Source of the DNA: Gyrodactylus bullatarudis | Lineage: Eukaryota > Platyhelminthes > Monogenea > Gyrodactylidea > Gyrodactylidae | Length of the DNA: 19,644 bases | Assembly: GCA_012064415.1 (NCBI GenBank) | Contig: SSNU01000267.1 | Location: forward strand, 1 to 19,644 | Direction: 5' to 3' | In this document: positions 1 to 8,432 of the stretch, in pieces | Layout of the letters: each line of letters starts with the position of its first letter | Position numbering within the stretch: position 1 is the first letter of the stretch | The notes under the pieces: model-generated | What the model saw: the letters and a program-made list of their open reading frames with translations, nothing else | What the model was told of the DNA's origin: nothing | Databases searched by the model: none | Program-made: the position numbers and the translations under genes

Positions 1-176
1 TATCTTTTTCATGAGTCATTTGTTATATAAATCTTATTGGGCTTATTGGGAAAAGTAATTTATTTTAACTTTCTACATTTTCTAAGCATCCTTTTCTGTC
101 ATACTTCAATTCTATTGGTTGAAAACTTTAGTAAATAGACCTGAAGGCTGTAAGCTCATATTTCTTATTCTAAACC

Positions 177-884
177 ATTCCCAAGTTAACTGAAGAACAA
201 AAGATCGAAATTAGATTTCTCAAAGACGTAAAGTTTCTGTCGGAGCTCGCAAAGGCATATAAAACTACAATTCCAACCATCAGAAAAGTCATAAATGAAG
301 ATCCATCCCAAGTTAAGCCCCCAAAGGAATCTAGATTCTCAAAACTCAGAGTTCGAATCGGCAAAGAAATTAGTGATAAAATACACAAGGGAGTTATTAT
401 TGATTACAGTAATTAAAAGGATATTGTTCTTGAATGTGCTGCTGACCTAAATATGACTTACATCAAAGCAAGCCAAGAATTTCTCCATCAAATTTTCGTC
501 AAGGAAAATATTAAAGAACAAAATGTATTAGCTCGAAGTATTTCTCTTGATAAGACTGTATGCTTCCATAATGTGATAGATGACAACATCAGATCCTCAA
601 GCCAATGTTTCATCCTTCGGTCTCATTATATATCTCAAAAGAAGAATTTCTTATTCTTTTTCCAATTGTCAAACCTTGCAACTAATCACAAACATCTTCG
701 TGTTGTGAAGAGAAAAAGCCTACCTATTAAGTTCAACTGCCCCACAGTGAATATTAGTGACCCAAGCTCTGTATTACTTCATTTTTTAAACTTCTTGCTT
801 GATTTTGATAGAACTTGTGTTGAAACTACTGCCATATTTATCCATGAACAGTCTCAATATCTTAAACTTGGTACATTCTCGTGA
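177..884 (+). pseudogene. HTH-associated repeated family, copy A (dead)
   Basis: One reading frame runs from about 177 to 884 with a single in-frame stop, TAA at 414-416. The first 40 codons form a helix-turn-helix of the Tc1/Hin/Psq kind: LTEEQKIEI, then SELAKAYK, then a recognition helix with PTIRKVI. The rest, from 453, is 143 codons of a domain I do not recognise, with the motifs SSSQCFIL, YISQKKNF and LLHFLNFLL. The same order (HTH, SSSQC, HYK-NF block) recurs in the copy at 18561, and the central block recurs at 8404. There is no ATG at the expected start: the codon aligned with the ATG of copy C is ATT at 177-179, after a TAA at 171-173. So both the start and the frame are lost. The C-terminal part seen in the other copies is not clearly present after 884. 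The HTH suggests DNA binding; the function of the rest is unknown. Confidence 0.6.
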
Positions 885-1481
885 ATAGGTCAAATAAGCT
901 TCTTAATTTGTTCTTTGCTGGCTATTGAGTTTAACTTAAGAATTTATATAAAAATAGCTTACCTAAAGACAAGTGTGATCCTTCCAAGAAATCAAATAGT
1001 AAAAGCTGTCCACTCTTAGACTAAAACGAGCTTCTTTAACAAATTTAACATGGTTGTACTTTTTTGTACATTAGGACACCTTGGATTGATGATATACTCC
1101 GCATGAGTCTCTAATAAATTCCTTTACTCTTTCGAAAGATGAAAAAGAACAACCTTTTTCTGGCATGTGAATCGTGAAAATGAATATCTTAGAGTCTAAG
1201 CCCATCTTAGACATTAGATAAAATTTTGATTGGCTAGAAATTTTTTGGGGGGAGATTAGACAAGACCATGATTAAAATAACAATGTAGTACATTTTATTT
1301 GACATTTTGCTAAAAAACATCGTTTATTTAGTCAATGTTAATAGAATAGGAGTCCAATGTCTGCTGGGTAGCCGAGAAAATTTTATTATAATTTCTATAA
1401 ACCGTATTTGTTTAGTTTTGCTGACTTTAAAAAATATGTTCGAATAAATATTTTTTTTTCGAAATTGATCTGATTATAGTT

Positions 1482-1660
1482 GTGTTTCTTCAAATTAATA
1501 CTAATTCTGAAAATATATATTATACTGTTTTTGAAATAATTATCATTATTGATACTGTAATGGAAAATAATAAAAAAAATTATACTACTTTGAAAAATAA
1601 TACTAATTGTGAAAATAATTTAAAAATTGATACTAACATGGTGAATAACCCATTTTTAAT
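1482..1660. repeat. Degenerate AT-rich tandem-like repeat
   Basis: Variants of a short unit (about ATTGATACTAATTNTGAAAA) recur at least four times: near 1494, 1549, 1608 and 1628. A 78-codon open frame (1482-1718) crosses the block, but its composition (Asn, Thr, Ile, Glu in a repeating pattern) is just what the repeat gives in that frame, so I do not call it a gene. Confidence 0.45.
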
Positions 1661-2167
1661 GAGGAATTTTCATTTGTTTGTGAAATATACAAAGGTGTGT
1701 CCATTTTTTTTGGGGTAAATGTGAAACATACATTTTTTATGAAAATAAGTCTGGTATACCCACCATTTGCTTATGAAAATAAGCAATAATCTAGCCATTT
1801 GTTTAAGTAAAAAATAAAAATTGAAAGCTGAAATTTTGTCATCTCTCTCAATGGAATAAATTAGAAGGACTTGAGGGCCCAGGCTATTAGTTTTTCGCTT
1901 TTTTATACTACTTCAAAAGTAAGATAGCAAATAAGAACAACTAGCCGTATGTTAAGCAGACGCTTACCCTAAAAATACTTAAAAGGAATATATGAAAGAA
2001 ATCTAGGTTTTCGATCGAGCTTTTGTTTGGCTTAGGATATTACTTTCCATAAATTTAAGGCTGAAATAATATTCATTTGAGATATATGAAGGTTTAAAGA
2101 CGAGACTGATTTTGTGTAAAGTTTTAGATTCGAGCTAGCTTTTTAATTCTACATACATGACTCCTTT

Positions 2168-2183
2168 TGGATGACGTCATCCA
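2168..2183. promoter_or_regulatory. 16-bp palindrome with CRE/ATF core
   Basis: TGGATGACGTCATCCA is a perfect 16-bp palindrome with TGACGTCA, the consensus CREB/ATF site, at its centre. No gene start is recognisable nearby, so a regulatory role is inference from the motif only. Another TGACGTCA occurs at 9508-9515. Confidence 0.3.
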
Positions 2184-2325
2184 TATGAGGTCTTTCAACT
2201 AAAAATCTACTAGTAAATCACGCATCATGAGATTTGCTCACTCGCATCCTTTCATTCTCTCATTCAATATGTTTTTATACCATCGTTGAGAGATAAGAAT
2301 CGTCCCACTAAGAAGTGCAACATTG

Positions 2326-2775
2326 AGAAGACTGATCAACCCATGTTGCAGAAATGTAGTTTTTTCATTCAATGATAAACTATACTTACAAAAATATGGA
2401 GTAGCAATCGGCCCATTATTAGCGGAAGCTATTATGGAAAAGATGGAAAACTAAAACAAATAAATTAAAATACAAAATATTATATTAAATGCGTGGATGA
2501 CAGATCAAAGACAGAGAGAACCAAGAGAAATCCTTCATTCGTTCGAAGCCCATTCAAATCTGAAATTCACTATAGAAAATGAATCTAACCAGACACTACC
2601 TTTTCTATGTACAACTAGAAATTAACCAGGAAGGAAAACTTAAAAGAAGAATTTTTATAAAATCATCCTTCACAGGCAAGTTTTTATTATTTATTTTCTT
2701 CAAAAAAACCAAAAGAGGATTGATAATCTCATTATTCAAAAGATTGAAGAAAATCGTTTCAGAAGAATTGTGAGG
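2326..2775 (+). pseudogene. Penelope-like element reverse transcriptase remnant
   Basis: Three broken pieces follow the order of a Penelope-like reverse transcriptase. Frame 1, about 2326-2454, reads FSFNDKLYLQKYGVAIGP and then LLAEAIMEKME, matching the family block 'F-F---Y-Q-dGvAMGsPL---A--fM---E', with Met-Gly-Ser decayed to Ile-Gly. Frame 1, about 2520-2625, reads REILHSFEAHSNLKFTIENE followed by LPFL, matching the 'lN--H--ikFT-E-E----lpFLD' block. Frame 2, to the stop at 2771-2773, reads RRIFIKSSFTGKFLLF and then a K-x2-RGLIISL segment, matching 'yRKpT-TGkyl-f-S-h---K-g-i--L'. The YxDD catalytic block between pieces one and two was not found, and no endonuclease domain was seen. This is a 5'- and 3'-truncated, inactive fragment. 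Confidence 0.65.
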
Positions 2776-2793
2776 AAAGGAAAAAGAAAAACT

Positions 2794-2879
2794 TCCATAT
2801 GAACTCTAACTTGATGAAGATTGTCTTCTCACACCTAAATGTTAACGTCCTTATTAGGTTAATTTAGAGTTCATATGGA
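2794..2879. repeat. 15-bp perfect inverted repeat, 56-bp loop
   Basis: TCCATATGAACTCTA at 2794-2808 is the exact reverse complement of 2865-2879. It lies between the Penelope-like fragment and LINE copy A and may mark an element boundary. A smaller CCTAA/TTAGG inverted pair lies in the loop. Confidence 0.5.
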
Positions 2880-2947
2880 TACAGTAATTACCAGTGACCA
2901 CACTCTGCTAGTAGGTTAATTTTCTAAAAACACTGTAATTTCTACAT

Positions 2948-4032
2948 GGTGGAGTTTTATTATTTTTCAAAGAAACTTTAAACCTTACATCATCTTATAC
3001 CACTTCAATTAACACAAATGAGCAACTAAACTTTGTTATTAAACTGTCTGACACAAAAACAATAAATATAATCCTAGTTTACAGAAGACCTAATAGCACA
3101 ACCACTGATGATTTCACCTAATGAGTCATATTGATGATGTAATTGATAGATATATGGAGACTGAACTCATCATACTTTGTGATCTCAATCTTCCACATGA
3201 AGACTGGAATCATCCCAAACTCATTTAGGATCATATTTATTTAATTTAGTATTATCCCAAATAATCAATATGCCCACTAGACAAAACAACATCCTTGATT
3301 GTATATTAATTGAAACAAATAACCTTTCCTTCAATACTTCAAATTGAAGGAACCAATCAGAGGATTCCGATTTTTTCAAACATTTTGCTTTATTTATCTA
3401 GCCGGTGTAATAGTCTGCTGAGAACCGGTGAAATAAAAGCTTTATAACTGAATATTCACTCGTCTTCTAAATCCTCTCAATGAATAGTTCATTAGAATCA
3501 GAAAATAATACCTTATTTGAATTTGATATTCAAAATATTTTTCCAAGAAAAGATCACTTAGAAGTTTTTGCCAAACTTACTTTTTCTGATGTCGAAATCT
3601 TTGACAATTAAACAAACACGAACAAATACTTTGAATTTACTGATTTTAACATAATAATAGCTGTCAATGCTCATAATTTTCTTGAGCAATATTCAAGAAT
3701 ATACTCACTATCTACAATTAAGAAAGAAAGAGTTAATCTTGATAGCCTAGTATACAAGAAAAACATCTCTGTCAAAAATAAACTCAATAAATGCTTATCA
3801 ATGTCTCGATCTGTTGAGATGATTGAAAATTCACAAAGACAGATCAAGAACCTTTACAATCTTGAATACGATAGAATTGAAAAAAAATTAAGAGACCATA
3901 TTAGGATAAAACCCAAACAAGGATATTTTTTTCTAATAAATATTTTAAATTCTCTCATAAAAAAATGTTACCCATAATAACAAAAATAATATGACTTGTG
4001 AAGCCTTACAAAATATCTTCATGTCTGATTAA
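2948..4032 (+). pseudogene. LINE copy A: endonuclease plus linker, dead
   Basis: This is the 5' half of a non-LTR retrotransposon ORF2, broken into frames. Frame 2 (2948-3121, 57 codons) starts with GGVLLFFKE and ends with NIILVYRRPNS, the apurinic-type endonuclease core. Frame 1 (3118-3228) contains LIILCDLNLPHEDW, the counterpart of the 'iilGDFN-p--dW' block, with Gly changed to Cys and Phe to Leu. Frame 3 (3273-3347) contains PTRQNNILDCIL, the 'pTR---LDlil' block. Frame 3 then stays open from 3471 to 3974 except for one TAA at 3609-3611; this part is Lys/Asn-rich and ends with KPKQGYFFLINILNSL, typical of the linker before the reverse transcriptase. A last piece in frame 1 (3991-4032, CEALQNIFMSD) matches the start of LINE copy B at about 13,990. 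The reverse transcriptase itself is missing: the Gypsy element follows within about 120 bp. Confidence 0.72.
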
Positions 4033-4114
4033 GTAGTATAAACAATGAATGAAAATAGTGATATAGTAGTTTGAATGAATATAATTATAAAGATTATTAA
4101 TTAATATATATTGT

Positions 4115-4150
4115 TCAGTGACGGTTGTCTTCTCTCATTCTTCTGCTAAA
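4115..4150 (+). promoter_or_regulatory. Possible initiator/leader of the Gypsy transcript
   Basis: TCAGTGACGG at 4115-4124 resembles an arthropod initiator (TCAGTY), preceded by an AT-rich run and followed by a short pyrimidine-rich leader directly before the gag ATG at 4153. Gypsy-type LTRs often start transcription at such a site. No primer-binding site is identified with confidence; TGGCGAC at 4154-4160 has the usual TGG start but overlaps the first codons of gag. Confidence 0.22.
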
Positions 4151-4152
4151 TC

Positions 4153-4872
4153 ATGGCGACATGGGCAATAGAAAAGACTTTAAATATTCCAGATTCACTT
4201 AGAGATTACGATCATTTAATCTGGACGGTCGCACGTTATTTCAAAGCGGCCAAAATTATCAAAGATGAAACGAAGATTGATGAATTCTGTGCAGCTTTAG
4301 ATGTTTCTTCTGCACAGAAAGTCAGGGCAATATACCCTGGTGAAGATGATCTGGATAATGTTTTGTGGCCAGATTTTGTTAATGCAATAAGACAACATAT
4401 TTGTCCGGCACCATTTATTTGGTCGACTAGAGCTGCCTTTTATGATTTGAAGCAAAATGGAAATCCATTTTGGAAATACATTGAAACTTTGAGAGAGGCT
4501 GCTACGATTGCAAAGTTTTCTGACAAAGAAATCATTACGCAGATAATGAGGGGTTTGGATGACCATAAGATTTTGTCTAGAATAACTGAAATGAATGAAG
4601 ATGTATTGTTGGATGACGTCATTAAGAAGGTGGAGGCTTTGGAGAAGAAAATTAATAACGAAGTCTTACAAACCACCAAACGTGTGGAAGTTAATACCCT
4701 GTCCACTACAAGGTATTCAAAAAAGAACCCCTTCTGTCTAACGTGTAAAAAGGAGTATCATCCAGAATGTATTAAGAAGTATATCACGTGCAGAAATTGT
4801 AATAAAAAAGGTCATTATGCTAGGGACTGTAATAAACCAATGGTTAATGAAGTCGAGCAGACTATTCTTTAG
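4153..4872 (+). CDS. gag: Gypsy Gag (capsid/nucleocapsid), 239 codons
   Basis: An intact ORF for a structural Gag protein that would form the particle and package the element RNA. Residues 1-170 are a helical capsid-like region containing a WxxF-like 'LWPDFVNAIRQ' and a 'FSDKEIITQIMRGL' segment typical of Gypsy Gag. The C-terminal end carries two Cys/His knuckles. The second (Cys213, Cys216, His221, Cys226) has the canonical C-x2-C-x4-H-x4-C spacing. The first (Cys195, Cys198, His203, Cys206) has only two residues between His and the last Cys, consistent with a two-codon deletion. The ATG at 4153 is the first in frame after the AT-rich leader. The ORF ends with TAG at 4870-4872, and the same frame continues directly into protease. 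The degraded pol suggests the copy is dead although gag is open. Confidence 0.8.
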   Translation: MATWAIEKTLNIPDSLRDYDHLIWTVARYFKAAKIIKDETKIDEFCAALDVSSAQKVRAIYPGEDDLDNVLWPDFVNAIRQHICPAPFIWSTRAAFYDLKQNGNPFWKYIETLREAATIAKFSDKEIITQIMRGLDDHKILSRITEMNEDVLLDDVIKKVEALEKKINNEVLQTTKRVEVNTLSTTRYSKKNPFCLTCKKEYHPECIKKYITCRNCNKKGHYARDCNKPMVNEVEQTIL

Positions 4873-6152
4873 ACCAATCTTTCTGAAATTTCAATAAAGA
4901 ACAAATCTCTGTACTCATGTGTTTGTCCTTTAAAATATGTTGAAATTGAGATTGAGGCTTTCAAAAGGGTTAGAAACCAGTTCCTTGTTGATAGTGGGAG
5001 TTCTGTTAATCTAATTCCAAGATGGTTTGCTGAAGCTCACTGTTTGTGTTATGAAACTCTCGCCTCTCTTATTTATATATCTGGAGTTAGCGATATCAAA
5101 GTTGCAGTTCATGGTATAGTGAAAAATCTTAACATAAAGTATGGCAACTCAAGATGTTTATGTTCATTTCTTGTCACTGAGATGGAGAAATTTATCTTAA
5201 ATCGTGCAACATGTGAAACCCTGGATATCTCATTATCGTTAATGCAGGCAAATCATGTATTCACAGTTGGAAAAACCTTTGTTGCAAGTCTCATTTTGAC
5301 ACGACCGGTTGATAAGCGGAACTTAATTTTTCATCACAGGAATGTACCTGTTTCTCTGATGCCTAAGGTTGAACTGACGTTGAAGAAATGGTTGGAAGCA
5401 GGTATCATAGAACCTGTGGAGAATCCCATTATGGCAGCTTCTCTCTCAATTGCACATAAGAAGAATGGTGATATTCGCCTGACAAGTGGATATCATAAGA
5501 CTGCTAATTTGTTTATTGATCCAGGCTCGTATCCGACGCCCCGTATTGAAGATCTACTTTCCAAGGTTGCTGGCTGCAAATACTACTCTGTTATTGATCT
5601 CTCGGATGCTTATCATCAAATAGAACTTGACAAGGAATCAAGGTACCTGACATGTATCTCGACTCGTTTGGGTTATTTTCAATTTACCAAGTTACAATTT
5701 GGACTTTTAGCAGCTCCTAGAATTTTTCAGGAGGCTATGAACAGAAATTTGGCAGGAATACCCAGGCTGTGTTCCAAGATGATATCATAATTGGTGGCAA
5801 ATCAGTAGCTGAACATGATGAAATCTATGATATGGTTTCTGATCGTCTCAGGACTCATGGGTTCAAGGTTAATCTTCAGAAATTAAAAAAATGCAGTGAG
5901 AATATTCAATTCATGGGATTTGTTATTAGCAATGGGGAAGTTTTACCTGACCCAGATAAGATTGCGAAAATCAAAGCTCTTGGCACACCAAAAAATTGGA
6001 GTCAATTGCAAAGTCTACTAGGTATGCTGCAATATTATGGCATGATGTGTAAGAGCTATTCACCTCTGCTGTGCAAAGTCTTTGGTTTATTATCGAAAGA
6101 TGTGGAATGGCATTGGTGTGAGAGTTTACAAAAGCCTTGGAGTTGGTATTAA
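4873..6152 (+). pseudogene. pol: Gypsy protease and reverse transcriptase, frameshifted
   Basis: This continues in the gag frame after the TAG at 4870. Protease: FLVDSGSSVNLIP (about 4981-5020) has the aspartic protease DSG motif. Reverse transcriptase: AHKKNGDIRL, then YPTPRIEDLLSKV, then YYSVIDLSDAYHQIEL with the first catalytic Asp codon at 5596-5598, then FTKLQFGLLAAPRIFQEAM. The usual 'cvDYR--N' block is decayed to TSGYHKTAN. At about 5755-5770 the frame shifts by a net -1 (frame 1 to frame 3), exactly before the catalytic box, which reads VFQDDII (5769-5789; Phe in place of the common Tyr). Frame 3 continues through the thumb/connection (IQFMGFVIS, LLGMLQYY) to the stop at 6150-6152. 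A second net -1 shift lies near 6135, where the expected 'QKALE' reads QKPWS. The enzyme would copy element RNA into DNA, but this copy cannot encode it in one piece. Confidence 0.8.
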
Positions 6153-6979
6153 CCAGAATTTCTAAAGCTAGTGTCACGATATATGATCCTGATAAACTTG
6201 TATACCTTAGTACGGATGCATCCTCCGACGGACTGGGTGCTGTTATTTCTCATGATGAGGAAATGAAACAGGTAATCCATTATTCAAGCAGATTACTCAA
6301 ACCAGCTGAACGGAAATACTCAAACTTAGAACGTGAGGCCTTGGCAGTGGTATATGGTGTACGCAAATTTTACAGGTACCTGATTGGAAAGAAATCTGTG
6401 ATACAAACAGATCATAACCCTTTGCAATATATTTTCTCGGATCATACAGAAAACAGACGAGTTTCTTCAAGAGTTGATGGTTGGAGACAATGGCTATCAC
6501 TATTCAACTATGAAATCAAGTACAGAAAGGGTGAGCAGATGTCCCTCCCAGATGCCTTATCGAGAGTTGGTATAAAAGAAGATAAATTGGAGGTTGTTGA
6601 TGAGTTTCTTGTCATTCCACAAGTAAATGTCACATACCTTAATGGCTCTCATGAAACATTGCTGGAAGCCATCAAAGGAACTGATGATGTAGTGTATCGC
6701 TTGATGAGAAATAAAATTGCAAGGAAGTTGGGGGGCAACATCAAACCCCTAAGGGAGTTCACCCAATTCAAGGAGGATCTGTATGTTATGGAAGATGTAG
6801 TGTACATTGGTGATAGAGTAGTAGTACCTAAACCACTCAGGAGTTTATTGTTAGAAGGACTTCATACCAATCATCCAGCACGTGATGCAATGTACAATAT
6901 TGCGAAGAAATACTGTTGGTGGCCTGGATTGTACTATGATGTTAATCGTTGGGTCAAAGGAATCGCAGGAGAAGGTTGA
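6137..6979 (+). pseudogene. pol: Gypsy RNase H and integrase zinc region
   Basis: Frame 2 stays open for 280 codons. RNase H: LSTDASSDGLGAVI (Asp27 of this segment), YSNLEREALAVVYGV (Glu), IQTDHNPLQYIF (Asp) and LPDALSR (Asp) are all the catalytic acids of the Gypsy RNase H, so this domain is well preserved. After a spacer come the histidine pair HTNH and KKYCWWPGLYYDVNRWVK of the integrase HHCC zinc-binding domain. The two cysteines that should follow are missing: the frame ends with KGIAGEG and a stop at 6977-6979, while the homologous reading continues in frame 1. That is a third net -1 shift, near 6955-6970, with a small deletion of the zinc ligands. Confidence 0.82.
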
Positions 6980-7645
6980 ATACTAACCTAGGAACCTGGC
7001 CAGAAACTGATATATGTATGAATAGAGTACATGTAGATGGAAAGTCGATATTAGTTTTGATTGATGCTTTTTCTAAATGGGTCCAAATGAAAGTCTTGCC
7101 ATCTCTATCGGCAGAACACACTATGGAAGCTCTTCATGAGATTTTCCAGTTGGTTGGATATCCAAGGATTCTGGTATCTGACAATGGAATATGCTGAGGC
7201 TAAGAATATTACTCTATGTCAAACCCCACCAGGTCACCATCAATCCATTGGGATTGTAGAATCACTTATACGGGATTTACGAATGTTCTTAGCCAAAACA
7301 GCTATAATGACCAAGAAAAAGGCAATTAATGAATTTGTGGCACATAGAAACTCAACATCTAATTCAAAAGGTCTCACCCCAAATGATGTGTTTTTTGCCT
7401 TCAGACCTAATTCAGAGATGGATTTAAAATTACAGGAGATTGAAAACAAAAAGGCTTTGATATTTGTAGAAGGCAAAGGCTGGGTCTGTCCTACAGAGGT
7501 GATGAGAGAAGCGAATGGAAGATTAATACATGATGCAGATGTCTTAACAGTGAGCCATCAACCCTTAGTTACTTCTCCAATTGTTGATGAGGGTACAAAT
7601 CTTGAAGTTCCCAGGCCAAGGAAGCCAAGAGACCGCTTAATATAA
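6949..7645 (+). pseudogene. pol: Gypsy integrase core and C-terminus, frameshifted
   Basis: Frame 1 (to 7197) contains WPETD, then NRVHVD with the first catalytic Asp, directly followed by GKSILVLIDAFSKW. The 'FAGP'-type residues normally between them are absent, so about four or five codons are deleted in frame. It continues to RILVSDNG, with the second catalytic Asp, and stops at 7195-7197. Frame 2 (7136-7645) resumes at AEAKNITLCQTPPGHHQS and IVESLIRDLR, with the catalytic Glu. The segment between SDNG and this resumption is about ten residues too short, so a deletion of roughly 30 bases removed part of the core. FVAHRNSTSNSKGLTPNDVFF and a C-terminal LTVSHQPLVTSP follow. Integrase inserts the DNA copy into the host genome; this one is inactive. 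Confidence 0.8.
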
Positions 7646-8290
7646 TCATGGGGTTGACCATTCGTACAATGTACATTGTACATACATAGGTGTGAATACA
7701 AACATGTCAATCAAAGCTGTCACACTGTTCTCCTCCTTTTACATAGAATACTTACTTGTTCATATTCTATATTTATCAAGATCGCCTAAAGCCTGTTAAT
7801 CCACATCAGAAAATATGTCTCTTTTTTAGATAAAAAATTAAATTTTTGCAAAATATTTTAATTATTATTGTACACACATGAAAATATTTTTCTTTTTTTT
7901 CCTTTAACTTATTATTGTTTTTGTACATGATAACTATTTTTATATGAAAAGATGAATGTAGAGCAGAACTTATGAATTATTCAATAAATTTAATTTCATT
8001 TCATCTCAAAAATTATAAGGAATTTCTGGGAAGTAGATTTGGAGCCAGCGCAAAGATAATAAATTATTGGCATGCATGTTACTACCCTTCACTTTTTACA
8101 TAATTATTAGAGTTTTTCCTCATTCAAGTTAAGATTATATATAACTATTCTATAAAATGATTGCAACATAAATAAAAAGTTTGCAAAAATCTTTTTGAAC
8201 CTAAATCTAATAAATAAAATAATATATTATTATATATGAAATGTATATAATATATATTTTGTGCGGAATTTATGAAGCACAATTCTGGAA
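7646..8290. other. Gypsy 3' non-coding tail and AT-rich spacer
   Basis: No coding sequence was found. TGTACATTGTACATACATA at about 7670 is a short AT-rich palindrome-rich run that could be near the start of a 3' LTR. A polyadenylation signal, AATAAA, occurs at 7983-7988 within a tail related to 15900-15959. 8217-8262 is (TA)-rich low-complexity DNA. Confidence 0.45.
7943..8005 (+). repeat. Poly(A)-signal repeat, copy 1
   Basis: A run of about 63 bp including GAGCAGAAC, TTCAATAAATT and TTAATTTCATTTCATC is closely similar to 15900-15959, by eye about 80% with small gaps. It contains an AATAAA. It may be the R/U5 part of a Gypsy LTR, with the second copy a solo fragment. Confidence 0.5.
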
Positions 8291-8291
8291 T

Positions 8292-8342
8292 ATTTCACTC
8301 TCTTCCCATTTTGGTCGACCAATTTAGGAAGATTATTTTTGG
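8292..8342 (+). repeat. Outer inverted-repeat arm, left
   Basis: This 51-bp arm matches the reverse complement of 10241-10291 with two mismatches. It contains the 12-bp palindrome TTGGTCGACCAA at 8311-8322. Weaker similarity continues on both sides, including a GTGATATATCAAAAAA-like segment to about 8390. It is either a terminal inverted repeat of an unclassified transposon or one end of an inverted duplication. Confidence 0.7.
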
Positions 8343-8390
8343 TATATCATAATTTGACCTTTGTGATATATCAAAAAACACGGCCCACAC

Positions 8391-8432
8391 ATTTAACGGG
8401 TGTTTGCCAAGTTTCATTCAAGATTTTCAAAA
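8391..8432 (+). repeat. Inner inverted-repeat arm, left
   Basis: 42 bp perfectly match the reverse complement of 9696-9737 (it contains ACGGGTGTTTGCCAAGTTTC). The arm covers the start of the ORF at 8404. The two left arms are 48 bp apart, while the two right arms are 503 bp apart, so the structure is asymmetric. Confidence 0.85.

Larger units (their letters stand above)
885..2320. other. Non-coding AT-rich stretch
   Basis: No convincing coding sequence or RNA gene was found in this 1.4-kb stretch. It holds an AT-rich degenerate repeat (1482-1660) and a 16-bp palindrome with a CRE-like core (2168-2183), listed separately. A run shortly before 1000 resembles a decayed continuation of copy A, but too weakly to annotate. 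Confidence 0.6.
4100..8005 (+). mobile_element. Ty3/Gypsy-type LTR retrotransposon, degraded, LTRs not delimited
   Basis: The order gag, protease, reverse transcriptase, RNase H, integrase is that of Ty3/Gypsy elements (integrase last, unlike Copia). The coding body is 4153-7645; no env-like ORF follows. The coding frame breaks four times and has one stop between gag and protease. I could not find a matching pair of LTRs, so both ends are approximate. The left end is set in the AT-rich run before an initiator-like TCAGT (4115). The right end is set at the end of a polyadenylation-type tail (7943-8005) whose relative lies at 15900-15959. Non-coding sequence at 7646-7942 probably belongs to the 3' LTR/UTR. 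The element follows LINE copy A closely and probably truncated or interrupted it. Confidence 0.75.

Noticed and set aside
170..388. Minus-strand 72-codon frame
   Set aside because: It is the antisense shadow of the HTH-coding frame of copy A and shows no motif.
1482..1718. 78-codon plus-strand frame
   Set aside because: The peptide is a direct reflection of the AT-rich repeat (Asn/Thr/Ile/Glu pattern).
4154..4167. TGGCGACATGGGC-type primer-binding site
   Set aside because: It overlaps the first Gag codons and no 5' LTR end could be shown just before it.
4297..4706. Two overlapping minus-strand frames
   Set aside because: Both are antisense to a well-supported Gag frame.
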